NCBI GenBank assembly: GCA_905206195.1
Contig: CAJLGN010000142.1
Span: 1 to 5,086 of the forward strand
Direction of reading: 5' to 3'
Length of the DNA stretch: 5,086 bases
DNA from: an uncultured Roseburia sp.
GTDB lineage: Bacteria > Bacillota > Clostridia > Lachnospirales > Lachnospiraceae
In this document: in pieces, positions 1 through 5,086 of the stretch
How positions within the stretch are numbered: position 1 is the first letter of the stretch
How the letters are laid out: every line of letters begins with the position of its first letter
Program-made: the position numbers and the translations under genes
Notes under the pieces: generated by a model
The model's database searches: none
Seen by the model: the letters and a program-made list of their open reading frames with translations, nothing else
Told to the model about the DNA's origin: nothing

Positions 1-510
1 AGACACCGCACTGTTTTCGCGAACCTTCTGCGGTGCATAGCGCACCCGCATCATGGGATAATATTTTCCGTCCTCCACAATCATCTCCTCCGCGTCCGCG
101 ACATACCCCTCCGCCTCCAGAAAACTTCGGACGCGGAAAAGCTCAGACTGCGGCTGCAGCACAAGCTCGCCTGCGTTCCTGCACACCTCTCTCCCCGCCT
201 GCAAAATGTGCACAACGAGCCCGCCTCCCATCCCCGCGATGAGAATCGAGCCCGCCTCCCCCGGAGCGAGAGCCGCCACGCCGTCAGAGAGACGGGTCTC
301 TATGTAATCTTCCATCCCATACATACAAATGTGCTCTCTCGCCCGCTCGATGGGACCGCGGTTTACATCCATCGCGATCGCGCGCGGGATTCTTTTTTGT
401 TCGAGCAGATAAATCGGTACATATCCGTGATCCGTACCGACATCCGCGAGCACATTTCCGGTGCAAACCAGCGATGCCGCCATACCAAGGCGCTTTGATA
501 GCCTCACCAT
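1..510 (-). CDS. trmK: tRNA (adenine(22)-N1)-methyltransferase TrmK, N-terminal 170 codons (cut by the window edge)
   Basis: TrmK (B. subtilis YqfN family) is a cytoplasmic enzyme that uses S-adenosylmethionine to methylate N1 of adenine 22 in the tRNA D-loop region. I translated this frame by hand: it is open from the ATG at 510-508 to base 1 with no stop. It begins MVRLSKRLGMAA, the usual LSKRL opening of the family. The SAM-binding motif I is at residues 22-30 (ADVGTDHGY), an acidic residue that should contact SAM ribose is D48 (AMDVN), the glycine-rich AGMGG is at 92-96 and LQPQS at 118-122. Family members are about 230-240 residues, so roughly 60-70 codons are missing. The start lies 2 nt after the rpoD stop and its ribosome-binding site is inside the end of rpoD, so the two are probably co-transcribed and translationally coupled. 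The next gene outside the window may be the NIF3-like yqfO, as in B. subtilis (inference). Confidence 0.92.
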   Translation of the reverse strand, partial: MVRLSKRLGMAASLVCTGNVLADVGTDHGYVPIYLLEQKRIPRAIAMDVNRGPIERAREHICMYGMEDYIETRLSDGVAALAPGEAGSILIAGMGGGLVVHILQAGREVCRNAGELVLQPQSELFRVRSFLEAEGYVADAEEMIVEDGKYYPMMRVRYAPQKVRENSAVS

Positions 511-512
511 GA

Positions 513-1748
513 TTACTCCAGATAATCCTTTAATTTGCGGCTTCTGCTCGGGTGGCGCAGCTTGCGCAGAGCCTTGGCCTCAATCTGTCGGATGCGCTCG
601 CGCGTGACGTTGAATTCCTTCCCCACTTCCTCGAGTGTTCGCGCGCGCCCATCCTCAAGCCCAAAGCGCAGTGTGAGAACCTTCTGCTCGCGCTCAGTCA
701 GCGTCCCAAGCACCTCCTCGAGCTGCTCTTTTAGCAGTGTGAACGCAGCCGCATCCGCCGGCACCGGAACATTGTCATCCTGGATAAAGTCGCCCAGATG
801 ACTGTCCTCCTCCTCGCCAATCGGGGTCTCCAAAGAAACCGGCTCCTGGGAGATCTTTAATATCTCGCGCACGCGCTCCACCGGCATATTCATCTCCTCC
901 GCAATCTCCTCCGGGGCCGGCTCACGCCCAAGCTCCTGTAAAAGCTGTCTGCTGACACGGATCAGCTTATTGATCGTCTCCACCATGTGCACCGGAATGC
1001 GGATAGTTCTTGCCTGATCGGCGATGGCTCTGGTGATCGCCTGGCGAATCCACCATGTCGCGTAGGTTGAGAACTTGTACCCCTTCCGATAATCAAACTT
1101 TTCCACCGCCTTGATCAGACCGAGATTTCCCTCCTGAATCAGATCCAAAAACAGCATACCCCGCCCCACATAGCGCTTGGCAATGCTCACGACAAGTCGC
1201 AGATTCGCCTCGGCGAGTCGCTTCTTCGCCTCCTGATCGCCAAGCTCCATGCGCTTGGCGAGTTCGATCTCCTCCTCCGCCGAGAGCAGCGGAACCTTGC
1301 CGATCTCCTTTAGATACATGCGAACCGGATCCTCGATGGACACACCGTCCGGAACAGACAGATCGATCTTGTCCACCTCGATCTCCTCTTCCTCCTCCAC
1401 CTCGAGGAGCATTTCATCATCCACATCGTCATCCGTAATGCGAAGCACATCGATATTGTTAGACTCAAGGAAATCCAAAATGCGCTCAAACTGTTCGGCA
1501 TCCAGCTGCATATCAGAAAAATAATCGCTGATCTCCTGGTATTCCAGCATATTCTTTTTCTTTTTCGCCAGGGCGAGAAGCGCCTTTAGCTTTTCCTGGA
1601 ACTTCTCCTGCGCACTGCCCTGACCAGCCTCCACAGAATCCTCTCCCTCGGTTCCTTTCCCTCTTCCCGAAGTGTCCGCCTCCCTCACAGTCTCTAAGCT
1701 TTCCTCGCAAATACCTTTATTTTCGATGTTTTCTTTCTTTTTTGCCAT
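513..1748 (-). CDS. rpoD: Primary (housekeeping) RNA polymerase sigma factor, RpoD/SigA
   Basis: This is the sigma-70 group 1 subunit that directs RNA polymerase to -10/-35 promoters. It is 411 residues, somewhat longer than the 360-375 usual for Gram-positive SigA. The order is: a charged low-complexity tail (about 1-45), a region 1.1-like segment (about 47-110), an acidic stretch (about 106-129, including [14 protein letters not shown]), region 1.2 (about 139-170, from [11 protein letters not shown]), region 2 (about 181-255) with core-binding and -10 residues in [19 protein letters not shown] and [17 protein letters not shown], region 3 (about 256-335) and region 4 (about 340-405) with the -35 helix-turn-helix from [20 protein letters not shown]. 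The complete set of regions excludes an alternative sigma. The ATG at 1748 is preceded by GAGAGG at 1764-1759 with a 10-nt gap, slightly long. The gene lies 74 bp after dnaG and 2 nt before trmK. Confidence 0.98.
   Translation of the reverse strand: MAKKKENIENKGICEESLETVREADTSGRGKGTEGEDSVEAGQGSAQEKFQEKLKALLALAKKKKNMLEYQEISDYFSDMQLDAEQFERILDFLESNNIDVLRITDDDVDDEMLLEVEEEEEIEVDKIDLSVPDGVSIEDPVRMYLKEIGKVPLLSAEEEIELAKRMELGDQEAKKRLAEANLRLVVSIAKRYVGRGMLFLDLIQEGNLGLIKAVEKFDYRKGYKFSTYATWWIRQAITRAIADQARTIRIPVHMVETINKLIRVSRQLLQELGREPAPEEIAEEMNMPVERVREILKISQEPVSLETPIGEEEDSHLGDFIQDDNVPVPADAAAFTLLKEQLEEVLGTLTEREQKVLTLRFGLEDGRARTLEEVGKEFNVTRERIRQIEAKALRKLRHPSRSRKLKDYLE
516..519 (-). promoter_or_regulatory. 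Ribosome-binding site of trmK, inside the 3' end of rpoD
   Basis: The minus strand reads GGAG, then 5 nt, then ATG at 510-508. The GGAG is formed by the last two sense codons of rpoD, and the rpoD TAA lies between it and the trmK start. This placement supports the ATG at 510 and suggests coupled translation. Confidence 0.7.
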
Positions 1749-1822
1749 TTTGTTTCATCCTCTCATAGTTCGTTACTATTTTGTCCTTAATCACTCATTT
1801 TAATCCACAGGTTCCTCCGAAA
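1749..1822 (-). other. dnaG-rpoD spacer with a GGAGG and tiny start-stop frames; no terminator
   Basis: This 74-bp AT-rich spacer contains no T-tailed hairpin, so read-through from dnaG into rpoD is expected. A strong Shine-Dalgarno match GGAGG at 1818-1814 sits just after the dnaG stop, 5 nt before GTG-GAT-TAA (1808-1800). An ATG-AGT-GAT-TAA frame follows at 1798-1787. TAAAAT at 1802-1797 resembles a -10 box (5 of 6), but there is no matching -35 at 16-18 bp, so an internal rpoD promoter is only possible. The rpoD ribosome-binding site GAGAGG is at 1764-1759. Confidence 0.45.
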
Positions 1823-3640
1823 CTAGAAAATATGCGCTTTTTCCAGCTCCTCCAACGCCCGTTTGTCCCCCACCAGCTTCATCAGCCCCTCCATATCCGT
1901 GGGCGCAAGCTCCCGCGAGCGGTGCTTGATGCTGTTCTCCTTGACCCGGACAATGGTCTCCTTAAGCGCCTTTGCCCTGTCTTTTTTTGTCTCCACCTCG
2001 TGAATCGTGGCGTTAAAAAGGCCCGCGATCTCGCGCTGTTCCTCCTCATTGTCGAACATGCTGACAATTCTCGCCGGATTGACCGCGCCGCTCTGCTCAT
2101 ACTGGCCAAACAACACCTCGGCCACCCTGCGATAAATCTCTTCCGTAAAATCACGGGGAGCAATATACTTCTTGATTTTTAAGAACAAATCGGTGTCCTC
2201 GATGAGCCACGTGAGCAGCAGCTTCTGCGACTGCCTCATACCGTCCTCCTTCTTCCTCCCCCGGCCAGGTCCGCCCTCGCCCGCACTCGACGCCGCGCCC
2301 CCGTACTCTGCGCTGCGCCCGCTGCCTGCACCCCCTCCTGCAAGTCCGATTTTCATTCCATACTGGTTTACCAGCCTGCGCAGATCCTCCACCGCAATCA
2401 TGTATTTTGCTGCCACCGCGTCGATGTAATTGTCGCGCTCAAGCTTCTCGTGAAAGCCGCAGAGCCTTTTCGCCACTTCATTATAAAAAGCTGTCTTGCT
2501 CTCGGGGTCATGCATATCGTGCTCCCGCTCTATGCTGCGCACCTCAAACAAAAAGCTGTTCTCCGCTTGATCGATGCGCTCCTGATACGCCGCGGCCCCC
2601 TCGGCCTTGATAAATTCATCCGGGTCCTTGTAGGGCTGCATGTTGACGACCTTGGCGGTAATCCCGACCTCCTTTAGGATGGGAATGGCGCGCAGCGCCG
2701 CCCTCACGCCCGCCCCATCACTGTCGTAAGTTAAATACACGTCCTTGGTGTAGCGCTTGAGCAGATTGGCGTGCCCGCTTGTGAGCGCGGTCCCAAGCGA
2801 CGCCACCGCATTGTCAAATCCAGCCTGGTGCAAAGCAATCACATCCATATAGCCCTCGCACAAAAGCAGCTGCGGCTTCCTCGTCGAGCGCGCCAAATTC
2901 AGCCCGTACAGATTGCGGCTCTTGTCAAAAATCTTCGTCTCGGGAGAGTTTAAATACTTCGGCTCACCCTCCCCCATGACTCTGCCGCCAAAGCCGATCA
3001 CCTTATTATGTACATCCATGATTGGGAACATCGCCCGGTTCCAGAACTTGTCGTATCCCCCCCGCCGCTCATCAATCGTCACAAGTCCCGATTCCTTCAA
3101 AATCTCATCCTCGTACCCCTTCGACCTAAGATAGCGGTAAAGATCATCGCTGTACTGATCCGAGTAGCCCAGCCCAAACTTCTTGATGGTGTCCTCAGAC
3201 AACGCACGCTTCTGAAAGTACGCGTACGCCTGTCTCCCTCTGTCACTCCGCAACAGCAGAAAAAAGTACTTTGCCGCCTCCTTGTTGATCTCAAGCAGCC
3301 GCGCCCGCCTGTCCGACTCCCTGCGCTGCGCTTCTGAGAGTTCCTGCTTGGGCAGCGCAACGCCAGACCGATCCGCCAGCGCCTCCATCGCCTCCCCGAA
3401 GGTAAAGTTCTCATACTGCATCAGGAATGTGAATACATTTCCTCCGGCCCCGCATCCAAAACAGTAATACATCTGCTTGTTCGGGGACACAGAAAAAGAT
3501 CCAGTCTTCTCATTGTGAAAAGGGCAGAGCCCAAAATAGGTGCTCCCCTTCTTCGAAAGACGCACATACTGCGAGATCACATCGACAATATCATTGTGCG
3601 AGCGCACTTCTTCTATGATTTCGTCCGAAAAATATGGCAT
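1823..3640 (-). CDS. dnaG: DNA primase DnaG
   Basis: DnaG makes the short RNA primers for lagging-strand synthesis at the replication fork and works with the DnaB-type helicase. It is 605 residues, a normal length. The N-terminal CHC2 zinc-binding domain (about 1-100) has ligands C39, H42, C60 and C63 (CPFH...CFGC). The RNA polymerase domain (about 110-430) carries FWNRAMFPIMD at 199-209, GFGGR at 216-220, and the TOPRIM acidic residues E262 (CEGYMD) and D306/D308 (YDSDGAG). A Gly/Ala/Ser-rich linker of about 33 residues (432-464) leads to the C-terminal helicase-interaction domain (about 465-605). The ATG at 3640 has GAAAGGAG at 3655-3648 with a 7-nt gap. The gene follows dgt after a repeat-bearing 181-bp spacer and precedes rpoD, the classic macromolecular-synthesis operon order. 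Confidence 0.98.
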   Translation of the reverse strand: MPYFSDEIIEEVRSHNDIVDVISQYVRLSKKGSTYFGLCPFHNEKTGSFSVSPNKQMYYCFGCGAGGNVFTFLMQYENFTFGEAMEALADRSGVALPKQELSEAQRRESDRRARLLEINKEAAKYFFLLLRSDRGRQAYAYFQKRALSEDTIKKFGLGYSDQYSDDLYRYLRSKGYEDEILKESGLVTIDERRGGYDKFWNRAMFPIMDVHNKVIGFGGRVMGEGEPKYLNSPETKIFDKSRNLYGLNLARSTRKPQLLLCEGYMDVIALHQAGFDNAVASLGTALTSGHANLLKRYTKDVYLTYDSDGAGVRAALRAIPILKEVGITAKVVNMQPYKDPDEFIKAEGAAAYQERIDQAENSFLFEVRSIEREHDMHDPESKTAFYNEVAKRLCGFHEKLERDNYIDAVAAKYMIAVEDLRRLVNQYGMKIGLAGGGAGSGRSAEYGGAASSAGEGGPGRGRKKEDGMRQSQKLLLTWLIEDTDLFLKIKKYIAPRDFTEEIYRRVAEVLFGQYEQSGAVNPARIVSMFDNEEEQREIAGLFNATIHEVETKKDRAKALKETIVRVKENSIKHRSRELAPTDMEGLMKLVGDKRALEELEKAHIF

Positions 3641-3647
3641 CTCTGTG

Positions 3648-3655
3648 CTCCTTTC
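3648..3655 (-). promoter_or_regulatory. Strong ribosome-binding site of dnaG
   Basis: The minus strand reads GAAAGGAG followed by 7 nt and the ATG at 3640-3638. It is a near-consensus Shine-Dalgarno sequence at standard spacing and fixes the dnaG start. Confidence 0.8.
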
Positions 3656-3685
3656 TAAAATCTAGTCATCTATTACAGCATATGC

Positions 3686-3713
3686 CCCAATCTCTGCTCC
3701 TGCACAGATTGGG
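3686..3713 (-). other. Imperfect hairpin in the dnaG leader
   Basis: On the minus strand CCCAATCT (3713-3706) pairs with AGATTGGG (3693-3686). After one G-G mismatch, TGC pairs with GCA and leaves an AGGA tetraloop. This gives 8 + 3 base pairs about 30 nt upstream of the dnaG Shine-Dalgarno sequence. No T-run follows on either strand, so it is not an ordinary intrinsic terminator. It could shape the dnaG leader, for example as an mRNA-stability or processing element, but that is inference. Confidence 0.55.
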
Positions 3714-3745
3714 CCTTCTGCTCTCAATATCCATCCACCTGCCAT

Positions 3746-3764
3746 GCCTGGGCACGCCCCAGGC
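3746..3764 (-). other. GC-rich stem-loop in repeat copy 1
   Basis: The minus strand reads GCCTGGG, loop GCGTG, CCCAGGC: a perfect 7-bp GC-rich stem that straddles the end of the repeat unit. No T-tract follows, so a terminator role is unlikely. In the dgt-terminal copy the partner arm is missing, so only the spacer copies can fold this way. Confidence 0.6.
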
Positions 3765-3794
3765 TTCTGCTCTCAATATCCATCCACCTGCCAT

Positions 3795-3813
3795 GCCTGG
3801 GCACGCCCCAGGC
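3795..3813 (-). other. GC-rich stem-loop in repeat copy 2
   Basis: Identical to the stem-loop 49 bp away (7-bp stem GCCTGGG/CCCAGGC, 5-nt loop). A dgt-dnaG transcript would therefore carry two identical hairpins in series after the dgt stop, followed by the hairpin in the dnaG leader. Confidence 0.6.
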
Positions 3814-3821
3814 TTCTGCTC

Positions 3822-4835
3822 TCAGTATCCATCCACCTGCCATGCCTGGGGCAGAAAGTATTCGCTGAACTTGGCGATGGCATACTGGTCGGTCATGCCC
3901 GCGATGTAGTCGCAGACGACCCGCTGCCTGGTCTCGCCCTGCGCCATCATATTGAGGTATTTCTCCGGCAGAAGGGTGATGTGATCCATATAGTAGTGGA
4001 ACAGCTGTCCGACCATCGCCTTGGCCTTGGACTCCTCCCCCTTCGCGACCGGGTTCTTATAGACGTTTTCAAACATAAACCGCCGCAGCTCCCGCATCGC
4101 CTGCTCAATCTCCGGCGACATGACGATATCGTCCGTATCTCTGCTGTTCATGATGATATTATGTATCAATGTATTCAGGCGCTGTCTCGTGGTGTATCCC
4201 AGAGTCTTTTTCAGTTCGAGAGGAATGTCCTCCTCGGTCAGCACCTGCGCGCGTATCGCGTCGTCGATATCGTGATTGATATAGGCGATCTTGTCGGAGA
4301 GGAGGACAATTTTTCCCTCGAGCGTGCTGGGCTTAAGACCCGACTGGTGGTTTCGTATGCCGTCCCTGACCTCCCAGGTCAGATTCAAACCCTTCCCGTT
4401 CTTCTCAAGCTTCTCGACAGTGCGGACACTCTGCTCGTTGTGGCGAAATCCCTCCTCGCAGAGTCCATTTAGCACATATTCGCCCGCATGTCCAAACGGG
4501 GTGTGCCCCAGATCATGCCCGAGGGCAATCGCCTCCACCAAATCCTCATTCAGGCGCAGCGCCTTCGCGATCGTTCTCGCATTCTGCGAGACCTCCAGCG
4601 TGTGGGACAATCTGGTGCGGTAATGATCGCCCTTTGGCGTCAGAAACACCTGCGTCTTGTTCTTCAATCTCCGGAATGCCTTGCTGTGCAGAATCCTGTC
4701 GCGGTCTCTCTGAAATACTGGCCGGATATCACAGGAATCCTCCTGCACCTCCCGCCCCCTTGATCGCTCGCTTAAGGTGGCGTATGGACTTAAGTTCTCC
4801 CGCTCCATCCGTTCTATCTCTTCACGTATCGACAT
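3822..4835 (-). CDS. dgt: Deoxyguanosinetriphosphate triphosphohydrolase-like protein (HD domain)
   Basis: The protein belongs to the Dgt family of HD-superfamily, metal-dependent enzymes that cleave dNTPs to deoxynucleoside and triphosphate and so tune the dNTP pool. At 337 residues it matches the shorter Gram-positive members. Seen in the sequence: the N-terminal RDRDRILHSKAFRRLKNKTQVF (about 43-64, of family type), then H78 (RLSHTLEV), the paired H107-D108 in GHDLGHTPFGHAGE, and a probable last metal ligand D181 in LLSDKIAYINHDIDDA. Which dNTP it prefers, or whether it is allosterically activated, cannot be read from the sequence. The ATG at 4835 has GAGGAG at 4848-4843 with a 7-nt gap. 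It heads the dnaG-rpoD-trmK cluster, a neighbour that fits DNA replication. Its last codons and stop are part of the downstream 49-bp tandem repeat, so the terminal LPQAWQVDGY may be strain-variable. Confidence 0.93.
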   Translation of the reverse strand: MSIREEIERMERENLSPYATLSERSRGREVQEDSCDIRPVFQRDRDRILHSKAFRRLKNKTQVFLTPKGDHYRTRLSHTLEVSQNARTIAKALRLNEDLVEAIALGHDLGHTPFGHAGEYVLNGLCEEGFRHNEQSVRTVEKLEKNGKGLNLTWEVRDGIRNHQSGLKPSTLEGKIVLLSDKIAYINHDIDDAIRAQVLTEEDIPLELKKTLGYTTRQRLNTLIHNIIMNSRDTDDIVMSPEIEQAMRELRRFMFENVYKNPVAKGEESKAKAMVGQLFHYYMDHITLLPEKYLNMMAQGETRQRVVCDYIAGMTDQYAIAKFSEYFLPQAWQVDGY

Positions 4836-4991
4836 GTATCTTCTCCTCTTTTGTCACAGGGATATCCCTCTGCGGCAAACCTCATACACATACAGTGGCT
4901 ACATAGATAACTATTCGGCGTAACTTCCGGATTTCCTTTATTTTTTTGAAATTTATCCTAATATTTTTATTGGGACATTTTCCCCAAACAC
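4836..4991 (-). other. tRNA-Leu to dgt spacer, expected to hold the dgt promoter
   Basis: After the tRNA terminator there are about 156 bp before dgt. The upstream half (4930-4991) is AT-rich; the downstream half holds an 18-bp palindrome and the dgt Shine-Dalgarno sequence. Since the terminator separates dgt from the tRNA gene, a promoter for dgt should lie here. The best pair I could place by eye (TTGGGG, 18 bp, TATTAG) is weak, so I do not call one. There is no plausible gene in the spacer. Confidence 0.5.
4855..4872. promoter_or_regulatory. Near-perfect 18-bp palindrome upstream of dgt, candidate operator
   Basis: The core AGGGATATCCCT (4858-4869) is a perfect 12-bp palindrome. Skipping one mismatched pair (4857/4870), it extends by two more pairs to 4855-4872. 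It lies 6 bp upstream of the dgt Shine-Dalgarno sequence. Dyad symmetry of this size in a leader suits a dimeric regulator, but no regulator is known to me for this site and the function is inferred. It could also fold as a short mRNA hairpin, though with almost no loop. Confidence 0.4.
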
Positions 4992-5021
4992 AAAAATAGG
5001 AAGCCTCAAGAGACTTCCTAT
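4992..5021 (-). terminator. Intrinsic terminator of the tRNA-Leu gene
   Basis: On the minus strand ATAGGAAGTCT (5021-5011), loop CTTG (5010-5007) and AGGCTTCCTAT (5006-4996) form an 11-bp stem with one G-U pair, followed by a T-run (4996-4992). It begins 4 nt after the tRNA 3' end. The plus strand has no T-run on the far side, so it works only for minus-strand transcripts. Confidence 0.92.
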
Positions 5022-5025
5022 CATA

Positions 5026-5086
5026 TGCAGGAGATGGGACTTGAACCCACACGGTATTGCTACCACAGGCACCTGAAGCCTGCGCG
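5026..5086 (-). tRNA. tRNA-Leu, anticodon CAG, 3' part only
   Basis: Visible on the minus strand, 5' to 3': the 5-bp anticodon stem CAGGC/GCCTG (5082-5078 with 5070-5066) and loop TTCAGGT with anticodon CAG at 5075-5073, which reads CUG codons. Next is a long variable arm (5065-5051) with stem GGTA/TACC and a GCAA loop, the class II form typical of tRNA-Leu. The T-arm follows with loop TTCAAGT (5045-5039), then the 3' acceptor strand CTCCTGC (5033-5027) and discriminator A at 5026, as required for leucine. The bases after it are TATG, so the CCA end is not encoded and must be added enzymatically. The D-arm and 5' acceptor strand lie beyond the window edge. Confidence 0.95.

Larger units (their letters stand above)
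3715..3850. repeat. 49-bp tandem repeat, about 2.8 copies, covering the 3' end of dgt and the dgt-dnaG spacer
   Basis: Copies lie at 3715-3763, 3764-3812 and 3813-3850 (partial, 38 bp). The first two are identical over all 49 bases. The third differs at one base (3825, G for A on the plus strand) and diverges after 3850. The third copy contains the last 26 bases of dgt coding sequence plus its TGA stop, so each spacer copy repeats the dgt tail including the stop codon. The unit length is not a multiple of three and lies beyond the stop, so it adds no protein sequence. Identity of the full copies points to recent slippage or unequal recombination. No other copies are visible in the window. Confidence 0.93.

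Noticed and set aside
208..498. Plus-strand 96-codon frame over the start of the window
   Set aside because: It is a shadow of trmK, whose minus-strand frame gives clear family motifs over 170 codons.
1249..1524. Serine-rich plus-strand frame antisense to rpoD
   Set aside because: The Ser runs are the complement of the acidic Glu/Asp codons of SigA; no independent start signal or domain.
1717..1758. 13-codon frame overlapping the rpoD start ([13 protein letters not shown])
   Set aside because: Its ATG directly abuts the GAGAGG with no spacing, so initiation there is unlikely; it reads Lys-rich only because rpoD starts with A-rich codons.
3686..3764. Intrinsic terminator between dgt and dnaG
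   Set aside because: The hairpins are present but no run of T follows on either strand.
3715..3850. CRISPR array
   Set aside because: The repeats are directly abutting with no unique spacers, and there are no cas genes in the window.
3744..4472. Plus-strand open frame of 242 codons antisense to dgt and across the repeats
   Set aside because: It mirrors the strongly supported dgt coding frame, begins inside the tandem repeat, and its translation shows no recognisable domain. Long antisense frames are common in GC-leaning coding DNA.
4940..4990. Promoter for dgt (TTGGGG - 18 bp - TATTAG on the minus strand)
   Set aside because: Only 3 of 6 and 4 of 6 matches to consensus in AT-rich sequence; too weak to call without start-site mapping.
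4992..5086. tRNA gene as an integration site for a mobile element
   Set aside because: The sequence downstream of the tRNA is a terminator and core genes; there is no integrase, no direct repeat of the tRNA end and no composition shift.

Overview
The window is a stretch of core chromosome from a Gram-positive bacterium of the class Clostridia, most likely a Lachnospiraceae member with moderate to fairly high GC. This placement rests on recalled family resemblance of the DnaG and SigA proteins and on the gene order, not on a database search. Every gene I can support lies on the minus strand, so transcription runs from high to low coordinates.

In transcription order, the window opens with the 3' part of a tRNA-Leu(CAG) gene (5086-5026) and a strong intrinsic terminator (5021-4992). 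An AT-rich spacer follows, ending in a near-perfect 18-bp palindrome just upstream of the next gene. Then come dgt (HD-domain dNTP triphosphohydrolase, 4835-3822), a 181-bp spacer with a 49-bp tandem repeat and several hairpins, dnaG (primase, 3640-1823), a 74-bp spacer, rpoD/sigA (primary sigma factor, 1748-513), and the first 170 codons of trmK (tRNA m1A22 methyltransferase, 510-1). The trmK gene runs off the window edge and starts 2 nt after the rpoD stop.

This is the Firmicutes form of the macromolecular-synthesis operon, in which replication priming (DnaG) and housekeeping transcription (SigA) are linked. Here it is preceded by a dNTP-pool enzyme (Dgt) and followed by a tRNA-modification gene, as in the B. 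subtilis dnaG-sigA-yqfN order. The proteins are full length with intact catalytic motifs, and I see no phage, transposon, CRISPR array or defence system.

The least ordinary region is the dgt-dnaG spacer. The last 26 bases of dgt, stop codon included, belong to a 49-bp tandem repeat of about 2.8 copies. Its two spacer copies are identical and each carries a GC-rich stem-loop, and a further 8+3-bp hairpin stands in front of the dnaG ribosome-binding site. Secondary points are the palindrome before dgt, a long charged N-terminal tail on SigA with an in-frame A_AAA_AAG heptamer at its first codons, and a Gly/Ala/Ser-rich linker in DnaG. I found no convincing promoter by eye and no evidence for a previously undescribed system.
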